The notes below the pieces were generated by a model. It was not told the origin of the DNA, made no database searches, and saw only the letters and a program-made list of their open reading frames with translations. This document shows, in pieces, positions 1 to 7,136 of a stretch of 24,414 nt of DNA. The stretch lies in IMG/VR virus record IMGVR_UViG_3300033153_002870, positions 1 through 24,414 of that record, one strand, 5' to 3'. The stretch is from a virus. The stretch's first letter is position 1; each line of letters begins with the position of its first letter. Made by a program: the position numbers and the translations under genes.

Positions 1-200
1 AGTTCACCATCTGAATCGTATTTTAGATCACCTTTGCGATACATACGTTTACGTTTTAATTCAGCAGCTCTTTCAAGTCTTAATGATTTATCATTAAATC
101 CAGACAAGTCTCCAACATAACTATCAGTACCAGAATCGATATCATATGACTCTGGCGATATATAATTTCCTAGGTCATCAATGTATCCACCATTTGCCAT
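1..200 (-). CDS. Start of an unknown virion-cluster protein (cut by the window edge)
   Basis: The first 66 codons of a gene run off the left edge of the window. The ATG is preceded by TAAGGATTAAC, the same ribosome binding site type as its neighbours, and no stop is met. The visible residues are hydrophilic, rich in Asp, Ser, Tyr and Gly at first and then basic (a run with ELKRKRMYRKGDLKYD). There is no signal peptide or membrane segment in the part seen. It starts 10 bases after the stop of a coiled-coil protein in a row of probable internal virion genes, so a virion or ejection role is likely by position only. In N4-like phages a very large virion RNA polymerase lies in the late region; nothing visible here supports or excludes that. 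Confidence 0.75.
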   Translation of the reverse strand, partial: MANGGYIDDLGNYISPESYDIDSGTDSYVGDLSGFNDKSLRLERAAELKRKRMYRKGDLKYDSDGE

Positions 201-210
201 ATGTTAATCC

Positions 211-1482
211 TTAATCGTTTTCTTTTCTTAATGCTTTAAGTTTTTCTTTTAATATCTTAAATTCTACAATTTGCTTCGGAGTTTTATTTTCAGTTGCAAG
301 TAGTATTTCATATCTTTTTATTTCTTTTTTAGCTGCATTGTCTATAATTTTTTTATCTTTATAAACCTTAATTTCACGTTTATCTTTTCTAGTTTCTTCT
401 TGTTTTTTAATTAAAGCATCTCGTTTTCTATCATATGTTTCTTGTTTTTTAAGAAGCTTTCCACTTATAACTTCAAGTGCTTTAATTTTACCCTTAACAC
501 TTAATGTTTTATCATTATTTATTTTTGCGAAAGCATCTTGTCTAGACTTATACATATTATTTGTAAAATCTTCAGGAGAAAGAGTAACATCTTTGGTTGT
601 AACTTTTTCGGTTATCTTTTCTTTTATTCCAAGAGTATCAACTAGATTTTTTACTTTTTTATCGACATCTTTTTCTTGAACTTTTCTTTTAGTTCTTATA
701 TCACCAATAGATTTAAGCTTTTCATCTATCATATCTGATTGACTCTTTCCTTTATATTTTCTATCGATCATTTTACCAAATTCATCCATTCCAATATTTG
801 CTTTTGCAATATCTTTTGGTGTTCTAAATAGATCCACAACAGGAGAAAATGCTCTTGCTATTCCTTCAGTAATTTTTGCACCTCCATATGGTATCATAGA
901 TGGAATTCCACCTGGATATGAACCAAGTGTTTTTTCTTTTCCTACTACTCCATATTTATCTGCTAAATCTAACTGTGCAACTTTTCTTCTATTTATATCC
1001 TCAATATAATTTGGACTATTAATATCTTCATATGATTTATATTGTTTTTCAAACTTTAAGTCATCTTCAGTATTTCTTGTTACTCCAGCAGTTCCCTCAT
1101 CGTAAGCTTTTACTATTTGTTTATTTGCTTCATCACTATAGGTAGTTGCCTCAGTTATAACATCTTTAGTAATATCTCCAGTCATTTTTGGATCAACAGA
1201 TACATTCATTCCAGCCATAATACCAGCAAGTGCATCAGTATCTGATTGCTTTCTTCTTGTTATTTCATCTTGATATCTACCTTCATCTCTTTCAATTTTA
1301 CCAGCAGCAAGCGAATCTAATCTGTTCTGTCTTGCCATTTGAATTTGATATCTACGTTCATTTCTTGCATCAAGAAATTCATCTCTTCTTGATTCATCTC
1401 TTTGTTTAGACATTTCCATTAGTGCATCGCCAAATCCACGTACAGCGGCAGGAGCTGAAAATCCTCTTATTCTACTAGCCAT
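211..1482 (-). CDS. Putative internal virion protein, charged coiled coil (423 aa)
   Basis: I do not recognise a named family. The N-terminus is basic and has a short hydrophobic stretch (GFSAPAAVRGFGDALMEM), followed by a helical Arg/Glu/Gln-rich segment to about residue 80. The middle has a Gly/Pro-rich patch near residues 190-210 (LGSYPGGIPSMIPYGGAK). The C-terminal third, from about residue 325, is Lys/Glu-rich and strongly helical, ending in LKALRKEND. There is no signal peptide. The ATG has AAAGGATATAT upstream. It lies 9 bases after the 167-aa gene and 10 bases before the next one, in a cluster that also holds a membrane-helix virion protein. Soluble helical proteins in this place are often ejected internal virion proteins, as gp15/gp16 are in T7. 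That role is inferred from position and composition only. Confidence 0.8.
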   Translation of the reverse strand: MASRIRGFSAPAAVRGFGDALMEMSKQRDESRRDEFLDARNERRYQIQMARQNRLDSLAAGKIERDEGRYQDEITRRKQSDTDALAGIMAGMNVSVDPKMTGDITKDVITEATTYSDEANKQIVKAYDEGTAGVTRNTEDDLKFEKQYKSYEDINSPNYIEDINRRKVAQLDLADKYGVVGKEKTLGSYPGGIPSMIPYGGAKITEGIARAFSPVVDLFRTPKDIAKANIGMDEFGKMIDRKYKGKSQSDMIDEKLKSIGDIRTKRKVQEKDVDKKVKNLVDTLGIKEKITEKVTTKDVTLSPEDFTNNMYKSRQDAFAKINNDKTLSVKGKIKALEVISGKLLKKQETYDRKRDALIKKQEETRKDKREIKVYKDKKIIDNAAKKEIKRYEILLATENKTPKQIVEFKILKEKLKALRKEND

Positions 1483-1491
1483 ATATATCCT

Positions 1492-1995
1492 TTAAACGTA
1501 CTTATAATCAGAACCAGATAAGTCTCTTGTTCCACCAGTCATTTGGTCTTGAACAGCCTTGGCTCTTTCTCTTGAGTTTTGTCTATCTTTTATTTGAACA
1601 TTAATTGCTGCATCAGCTCTTTTATCATTCTTGTATGCTTCATATAGTTTACCAAGTGTACCAACTGTACTCATCCAATCCATTCCTTGACTTGTTCCAC
1701 CAGTTCCTGGAGCATTTAGATTTGTACTTTTAGCTAGATTTCCAGCTGAACCACCAAGACCACCAGTAGTATTTGGTACAACTGCACCTTTTGTATCTAG
1801 TTGTAGCTTTGGAGCAAATGAAGGCATTCCTGTTTGATTACTCATAGGAGTAAATCCTTCTAGTTGTGTTGATTCTAAATTAATATCTGGAACTGCTTCT
1901 GCAACATTTGGAGTTATTGCCTCACCTAGTCCTGACATCATTTGTCCTGGTAATTGAAGTATACTTCCAAAAAGATTTCCTAATCCTAAACTCAT
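1492..1995 (-). CDS. Putative small internal virion protein, Gly-rich (167 aa)
   Basis: The protein begins with a hydrophobic, glycine-punctuated segment (GLGNLFGSILQLPGQMM) that could be amphipathic. It then has a low-complexity Gly/Asn/Thr linker around residues 75-105, a short helix (WMSTVGTLGKLYEAYKND) and a basic helical end with DRQNSRERAKAVQDQM. This pattern, a Gly-rich start followed by a hydrophobic patch and an Arg/Gln helix, recurs in small internal virion proteins that sit ahead of larger ejection proteins in podoviruses. The resemblance is in layout, not in a proven family match. The start has AAAAGGAAATAAT directly upstream and is the first gene after a 65-base gap with a probable promoter, so it may lead its own transcript with the 423-aa gene. 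Confidence 0.8.
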   Translation of the reverse strand: MSLGLGNLFGSILQLPGQMMSGLGEAITPNVAEAVPDINLESTQLEGFTPMSNQTGMPSFAPKLQLDTKGAVVPNTTGGLGGSAGNLAKSTNLNAPGTGGTSQGMDWMSTVGTLGKLYEAYKNDKRADAAINVQIKDRQNSRERAKAVQDQMTGGTRDLSGSDYKYV

Positions 1996-2060
1996 ATTAT
2001 TTCCTTTTATTGTGTAATTATTCTACTATTATATCTTATTTTGCATAAAGATGCACTATA
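1996..2060 (-). promoter_or_regulatory. Gap with probable promoter (-10 at 2033-2028) and small hairpin
   Basis: Read on the minus strand, the gap first has a hairpin with arms TGCAT and ATGCA and loop CTTT (2055-2042). Eight bases later comes GATATAAT, with the -10 hexamer at 2033-2028, and then AAAAGGAAATAAT before the ATG of the 167-aa gene. The -10 context resembles that in the gaps at 15664-15672 and 22831-22839, except that AG replaces TG before the hexamer. There is no recognisable -35 box. Confidence 0.45.
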
Positions 2061-4340
2061 CTATCCAGATACAACTTGTTTTCTTAATTCTATTTGTGAA
2101 TCAATGTCATAGAACTGATCAAAGTTATATAGATTTTCACCTAATAAATTATGATATAGCGTTTCTGGACCATTCACATCCATGAATGAAAAGTGTGCTG
2201 ACATATCCGCTTTAGGATATAGAGTCATGGCACTTTGATAATCTTCTATTCTATCACCTATTCTTTCATCTGCTTCTTCTTCTTTCTTTCTCATAGCTTC
2301 TTCTTTTGCTATATGTATTGAATATGCATTTAAAGCCATACTAGAAACTTGTGTTGCAAGTTGAAGATAGTTTTCAACTGTAAGCATTTCAAAGTCAAAT
2401 CCACCCATATACATTTGCATAAGCATTATTACCATTTGTAATATTAATTTTAATATATCACTATCTATCATTTCGGCTATCTTTTCCAATACTAAAGTTA
2501 TGGCTATGGATACAACTATCTTTATTATCAATGCTGCCCATCCACATCCTGCTCCCCACGAACCTATACATACAACAATAGCTATCAATACTCCAATAAA
2601 TCGTTCATACCATTTTATTGTTACAGTCTTTACAGCATAAGCTAAGAGTGAAAATGAATGTTCATATAATGTTACATATTCATTAAACTTTACATCCTTT
2701 AGTACATGATATGGTAATATTATTCTGTGCTCACCCATTGGAGAACCAAGTTTATTTTTGAATCCATGTCCAGATATATTAAACTTTTGTTGATAATTTA
2801 TGATTATCATTTCTTGATATTGTGTAGGATTTTTTTGTACACGAATAACTAATTTATCAAAGCCTTCAGAGTCTTCAGTTACGGTTTTTGTTCTATCACC
2901 TTCATCATCTTTAACACTAATTAGTGTTCCAGAGAAATGTAAATATCCTTGTTCTCTTTTATTCGTAACTCCTTCATCACCTCTAACCGTTCCTTCATAT
3001 GTTTTTACACTCATATCAAAGTTATATGACATATCTAATTTTGACATTGCAAATGATACACCACCAACACTTGAACTCCTTGGACTAAAGAATCGGCTAG
3101 ATGGTGGAACATAGTCAGGATCTGCCGCCATTGCTTCTTCACATTCAATATCACCTTCTTCACATTCAGGTTCAATTAATCTATCATCTATTGTAGCATC
3201 AAAATCACCATCTATGATTTCATCACCCATATAGAATATAGTTTTTCTAGCCACTGGTTCTGAGTCGTATGCATTTGCATAATATCCAAATGTTCTGAAT
3301 AATGCTCTTGCTAAATAGTTTTGTTCCTTCAGGTGATCTTGATACCATTTTTCAGCAACTTCTTCTGTAACTTCATATGAGGTTTTATTCTTATCAGATG
3401 TATAAGATAGTCCTTTCTTAGTAAGTATTTGCAATAGTCCAGTAGACAATGCTTCTGCTTCACTAGGACTATATGATCCGACTCTTACTTCATATGGATT
3501 TCTTAATGGTATTCCATTTACAAGATATGCATTATCAATTAATGGTTCACCGTCATCATCTCTTTCAGTCAATGATTCTTCAAAATCTCTTGATGATACA
3601 TTTAGTTTATTCATCATTCTTCGAAGATTCATTGTGGTAGGAATGATTTTTCCTCTTTCTTTTAGAGGGACAATTGGAGTAAGAGATAATTCTTCTTCAA
3701 AATATATATCTTCTGGTATAGTATCTACATCCTCAATATATATAAAGAAGTCATCAACATTCAGTCTAAAATATAGAACAACAAATATTTTTAAATCAAG
3801 AACATCATTTGAAAATTCAATATATATATCTTCTATTTCTTCATCTGCATTTACAAATGTTCCAACCAGAATTGTTTCATCATCATCTATATTTGGATCA
3901 TCATTCTCTTTATAACTTATATATTCTAATTTATACGGAACCAGATCTACAATTAATTCATTTGTTTTAGTTACCCAATCATAATCACTTTCTTGCATTC
4001 TATATGTAAAATATATATCATTTTCTGAACTTGATACAAATGTTGAAAATGTTTTTTCAAAATACTCATCTTTAGATAATATATAGTCGTTCACTACATC
4101 ATCGTTAAATTGTATTGTGAACCCATTAGCAGTTGGTTGATATCCAAATCTTATAAGGAAATCTTCAGTATATCTAGATCGATAGTCATGTTTCCAATTC
4201 CAGTATCCCATGTTGTATTCATTCATTGAATTTGTAGTCCACATAAGTTGCTTTTTTGTTGATCTAATAGAAATATCTGTTTCTAATAGATTTACAAATT
4301 GCATATCAGTAAAGGTTTTCTTTTTATCTAATGCACTCAT
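2061..4340 (-). CDS. Large virion protein with hydrophobic helices; possible ejection-channel component (759 aa)
   Basis: I place the start at the ATG giving MSALDKKK, because GGAGAAG lies just upstream and this ATG shares its A with the TAA stop of the preceding gene. An upstream TTG would add five residues but lacks support. The first 540 residues are hydrophilic and acidic, with long beta-like stretches. Residues about 581-619 and 628-645 are strongly hydrophobic (for example FIGVLIAIVVCIGSWGAG), enough for two or three membrane helices. A charged helix (AKEEAMRKKEEEADERIGDR) follows at about 679-698. There is no signal peptide. A soluble virion protein with late hydrophobic helices suits a protein that enters the host envelope during DNA ejection. 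This is inference; I do not recognise a characterised homologue. Confidence 0.85.
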   Translation of the reverse strand: MSALDKKKTFTDMQFVNLLETDISIRSTKKQLMWTTNSMNEYNMGYWNWKHDYRSRYTEDFLIRFGYQPTANGFTIQFNDDVVNDYILSKDEYFEKTFSTFVSSSENDIYFTYRMQESDYDWVTKTNELIVDLVPYKLEYISYKENDDPNIDDDETILVGTFVNADEEIEDIYIEFSNDVLDLKIFVVLYFRLNVDDFFIYIEDVDTIPEDIYFEEELSLTPIVPLKERGKIIPTTMNLRRMMNKLNVSSRDFEESLTERDDDGEPLIDNAYLVNGIPLRNPYEVRVGSYSPSEAEALSTGLLQILTKKGLSYTSDKNKTSYEVTEEVAEKWYQDHLKEQNYLARALFRTFGYYANAYDSEPVARKTIFYMGDEIIDGDFDATIDDRLIEPECEEGDIECEEAMAADPDYVPPSSRFFSPRSSSVGGVSFAMSKLDMSYNFDMSVKTYEGTVRGDEGVTNKREQGYLHFSGTLISVKDDEGDRTKTVTEDSEGFDKLVIRVQKNPTQYQEMIIINYQQKFNISGHGFKNKLGSPMGEHRIILPYHVLKDVKFNEYVTLYEHSFSLLAYAVKTVTIKWYERFIGVLIAIVVCIGSWGAGCGWAALIIKIVVSIAITLVLEKIAEMIDSDILKLILQMVIMLMQMYMGGFDFEMLTVENYLQLATQVSSMALNAYSIHIAKEEAMRKKEEEADERIGDRIEDYQSAMTLYPKADMSAHFSFMDVNGPETLYHNLLGENLYNFDQFYDIDSQIELRKQVVSG

Positions 4341-4825
4341 TAGTCTTCTCCACAAATTCTTTTAAGTCTTGGTCCAACATCTGAATTGAATATTGAAAAT
4401 TCAAGCAAAGCTGGAAGGGGTTTTACTAGTTTACCATACAATGATAAATCAGTAGCTCCCATCTGTATTATTGCACCTTTATATAGGTGATTGATTAAAT
4501 AGTTTATTAAAACTATTGATCCCTTTCCTTTTCTGTTATCTTTATGAATATAGAAGTATCCAAGCCAAGGAGTTTTTTCTTCTTCTGTAACACTTGAAAA
4601 CGATATTCCAATAAGCTTATCGTTTTTAAATAAGCCAATTGGATTATAGTTTGGTTTAGTTAATGCAAACATAATTTCTTTTTTTAACACTCTTCTATCT
4701 TTTGAATTCATTTCTATGCCACGTTGTCTACTTAGTTTTACGGTAGACAGTAATCTGAATATATCAATACCATCATCCTTGTTTAGTAGTCTCAATTGAA
4801 ATCCAAATTTTTCATAAAGTATCAT
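4340..4825 (-). CDS. GNAT-like N-acetyltransferase domain protein (161 aa)
   Basis: The length and pattern fit a single GNAT domain. There is a central beta pair (PIGLFKNDKLIGISFSSV, about residues 62-79), then a strand (GYFYIHKD) followed by R98-KGKGS at about 98-103. That run matches the Arg/Gln-x-x-Gly-x-Gly/Ala loop that binds the acetyl-CoA pyrophosphate. A helix and another strand follow. The acceptor cannot be predicted. Its start codon shares its A with the TAA stop of the 354-aa gene, and its own TAA shares an A with the next ATG, so translation is coupled on both sides to virion genes. Possible roles are acetylation of a virion or host protein, or a catalytically dead structural use of the fold. 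The assignment rests on motif reading without an alignment. Confidence 0.6.
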   Translation of the reverse strand: MILYEKFGFQLRLLNKDDGIDIFRLLSTVKLSRQRGIEMNSKDRRVLKKEIMFALTKPNYNPIGLFKNDKLIGISFSSVTEEEKTPWLGYFYIHKDNRKGKGSIVLINYLINHLYKGAIIQMGATDLSLYGKLVKPLPALLEFSIFNSDVGPRLKRICGED

Positions 4826-5889
4826 TAAAATTCTCCTGTTCTGTATATTGTACCATCGCCAAGAGTCATCTTTGGATATTGTGGTACAGCTATTTGTCTA
4901 CATGAACTCCAGTCATTGAAATGTAAACTATAATATCTACAACATGTAGTATATCTTCTATCATCATATTGACTATAATCAAAATATTTATCTAAAAATA
5001 TTTCAACTTCAAATTCTTCACAGGCTACATATATTTCGGAACCTGGAGTTATAAAGAAATTTAAATTTTCATCAAGTACTTTAAATTCAATTTCTATTTC
5101 AACTTCTTTTTGATGCATCGGTATTGTTACTTGAATTGGTGCAAAAAAATCTACATCATTTTTAGCAGTTCCACCAATATATGATAATGATACTACAGTA
5201 TCTTCTTTTATTATATCGTCTTCCCATCTATCATCAAATCCTATAATGTATTTATATATACCAGGCTCTTTTATTTCATCTTCACCATGAACTTCAAGAC
5301 ATACAAATGGTATATATTTGTTTAGTTCCTCATCCCATGTCCAATCTGGCAGCTCATCACATGTTCCAGTTTTTGGATTATATATTGTCCCTGGAGGACA
5401 ATATGATTCTGGATTAGCAACTTTTAAAAAGCGAAAATTTATGTCAGTAGAATAGAAATATGGATGCTTGTATCTTCCTACTTCAGACCACCATTCAGTA
5501 GGAATATAAAATTTAGCATATACACTATCTGCCCAGTAGTTTTGAAATCTATCTACACCATTTCCAGCAGAAATATAATCATCATTTACTGATGTTGTAT
5601 ATGTTCCTGCTGTTGTATCTCTAAGGTCATATGTCCAGTATCCAGAAAAACCAATACTATGTAAAACTAATCCATAATCAAATCTTCCGTCACCACAACT
5701 ATATCCAGTACTTCCAAATGATGTTATTGCTGGATCATATCCAGGTCCAACAATAACAGAATGATATTGATTTGTTGCAGTATAACTTCTATCTGGAAGA
5801 AATGCACGCATTGCTTCAAAATCTAAGTTACAAGGTGAACTGTTTGGATCGAGATATATACATCTTCCATCATAGCAATTTCCATCCAT
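4825..5889 (-). CDS. Virion surface protein with Cys module and Calx-beta-like domain (354 aa)
   Basis: Three parts can be seen. Residues 1-160 are aromatic and Gly-rich with several Cys, without a family I can name. Residues about 163-177 (YCPPGTIYNPKTGTCDE) resemble the short Cys-bounded motif of carbohydrate-binding or EGF-like modules. Residues about 205-285 look like a Calx-beta domain: an extended strand with VSLSYIGGTAKNDVDF followed by VTIPMHQKEVEIEIEF, matching the usual 'GTA..D.DF ... V.IP' pattern. Calx-beta repeats are common in adhesins and in phage appendage proteins. The C-terminus has a CC pair at residues 316-317. The ATG has TTAAGGATAAACT upstream. It follows the BppU-like gene by 9 bases and overlaps the next start by one base. 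A host-binding or appendage role is likely but inferred. Confidence 0.75.
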   Translation of the reverse strand: MDGNCYDGRCIYLDPNSSPCNLDFEAMRAFLPDRSYTATNQYHSVIVGPGYDPAITSFGSTGYSCGDGRFDYGLVLHSIGFSGYWTYDLRDTTAGTYTTSVNDDYISAGNGVDRFQNYWADSVYAKFYIPTEWWSEVGRYKHPYFYSTDINFRFLKVANPESYCPPGTIYNPKTGTCDELPDWTWDEELNKYIPFVCLEVHGEDEIKEPGIYKYIIGFDDRWEDDIIKEDTVVSLSYIGGTAKNDVDFFAPIQVTIPMHQKEVEIEIEFKVLDENLNFFITPGSEIYVACEEFEVEIFLDKYFDYSQYDDRRYTTCCRYYSLHFNDWSSCRQIAVPQYPKMTLGDGTIYRTGEF

Positions 5890-5898
5890 AGTTTATCC

Positions 5899-6663
5899 TT
5901 AAACTGTCAAGTCATCAACAATAGTGAATACACCTTTTTCGTAAGTATAAACATATGTTCCATCATTACCTTCGATATCATATACTCCAGAACCAGCTTC
6001 ACCTACAGCATCTACTTCGAGTACAAATTCAACTCTACCATTTACACCATCAATAATTGTTCCAACAGAAGTATATAGTATTTTATTATTTAATCTACTA
6101 GACAACTTAAAGGTATGACCTTCAATATTTGTATTACCATTTCTACCTAAAACTGTCTGTACAGGATAAGTATCGCCTCTAAATCTTTTAAGTTCCACAC
6201 TTGCTCCTTTAATTCTACATACTGAACTATCAATTTCTTGTACTATCATATTTATTGTTAAGTCTGCACAGTATACTAATGCATGTGCATTTACAATATT
6301 TGATGATAGAAATCCAAACATTGATGAATATGCATTTACAAGATTTTGAGCTGAAAGATCTTCGGTTATTAATTCACCAACAAACGATACTACTCCAGCA
6401 TTACTATATACTCTTGGAGATACTAGCATATCTGCTTCGGCTCTCATTACAACAGCAAATGGTCCATTCTGCTTACCATCTATACTACTGTTAAGCACTC
6501 CATCAATAATTATATGCCCAGAACTTAATAGATTTTGAGCATCAACTATACTTGATAATATTCCTACTACACCACTTAGTTGTGCAGTAACAATTGTTTG
6601 GCTACTAACACTTACTAGTAATGTTCCTTCGATACCTACAAATCCACTATCTTGATTAGCCAT
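5899..6663 (-). CDS. Virion protein with BppU-like C-terminal domain (254 aa)
   Basis: The C-terminal 100 residues match the pattern of the N-terminal domain of baseplate upper protein BppU and related phage proteins. It opens with VELKRFRGDTYPVQTVL, then an Ig-like beta run with GTIIDGVNGRVEFVLEVDAV, and closes with TYVYTYEKGVFTIVDDLT. That domain usually anchors receptor-binding parts to the particle. The first 150 residues contain two similar segments, GILSSIVDAQNLLS near 34-47 and GFLSSNIVNAHALV near 117-130, which suggests an old internal repeat. The start has ATAAGGATTAGACT upstream, 10 bases after the previous gene. An appendage or collar position is likely; the exact place in the particle is unknown. 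Confidence 0.75.
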   Translation of the reverse strand: MANQDSGFVGIEGTLLVSVSSQTIVTAQLSGVVGILSSIVDAQNLLSSGHIIIDGVLNSSIDGKQNGPFAVVMRAEADMLVSPRVYSNAGVVSFVGELITEDLSAQNLVNAYSSMFGFLSSNIVNAHALVYCADLTINMIVQEIDSSVCRIKGASVELKRFRGDTYPVQTVLGRNGNTNIEGHTFKLSSRLNNKILYTSVGTIIDGVNGRVEFVLEVDAVGEAGSGVYDIEGNDGTYVYTYEKGVFTIVDDLTV

Positions 6664-6673
6664 AGTCTAATCC

Positions 6674-7069
6674 TTATGCGAATGTAATTTCTAAATCACC
6701 TATTGGAATTCTAAAATTATTTGTATCCAGTACAGATACTGGATTAGTTAATATCTTATGCATTAACATGTTTCCACCAGTTGCTTCATCAAATACAGCA
6801 ACATGAGTAATCGTTACCCAATCACCAGTAGCAGCAGTAAACAGCAATTCATTAGTATTTAATGAAACTCCATTTGCAGGTGCATCCATAGTAATTGTTA
6901 TTCTAGCATATGCTGGAGATGTTCCATCTTCTAATTCCGTACCACTTCCATCATCAAGAGGATCTGTACTGAAAAGAGCTAAATGTATAACCCCTGGAGT
7001 TGTGAAAGCTGTATTTCTAAATACGTGATCTACTAATTTGTTTTCTAAGTAATCTGACATTTGTGCCAT
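6674..7069 (-). CDS. Conserved small phage structural protein (131 aa)
   Basis: The protein begins MAQMSDYLENKLVDHVFRN, followed by a beta-rich domain with HLALFSTDP, YARITITMDAP, a WVTITHVAVFDEATGGNML strand pair and a closing GDLEITFA. This is a family I recognise from many tailed phages, where a protein of about 130-150 residues starting with 'YLEN.LLDHVF' lies among tail or appendage genes. It is often labelled a tail or fibre protein, without a proven role. The length is normal and complete. The ATG has AAAAGGAAACAAT upstream, after a 67-base gap with a hairpin and probable promoter, so it may be the first gene of a transcript that includes the BppU-like and Calx-beta-like genes. Confidence 0.85.
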   Translation of the reverse strand: MAQMSDYLENKLVDHVFRNTAFTTPGVIHLALFSTDPLDDGSGTELEDGTSPAYARITITMDAPANGVSLNTNELLFTAATGDWVTITHVAVFDEATGGNMLMHKILTNPVSVLDTNNFRIPIGDLEITFA

Positions 7070-7098
7070 ATTGTTTCCTTTTGTTTTTTATATTTTAT

Positions 7099-7131
7099 AT
7101 AATACCATAATTTTTTATATTATATGGTATT
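7099..7131 (-). promoter_or_regulatory. Hairpin overlapping an extended -10 box upstream of the 131-aa gene
   Basis: On the minus strand, AATACCATATAAT pairs with ATTATGGTATT around a short A-rich loop (7131-7101), with two unpaired bases in the first arm. The second arm contains TGGTATTAT (7107-7099), an extended -10 motif. No run of T follows on the minus strand, so this is not a classical intrinsic terminator in the coding direction. On the plus strand it is followed by TTATTTTTAT, but there is no plus-strand gene to terminate. Confidence 0.45.
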
Positions 7132-7136
7132 TATTT

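Noticed and set aside
3634-3915. Plus-strand open frame of 93 codons
   Set aside because: It lies fully inside the 759-aa gene, is Ser-rich from antisense of Glu/Asp codons, has no ribosome binding site and no recognisable pattern. The same holds for all other plus-strand frames in the window.
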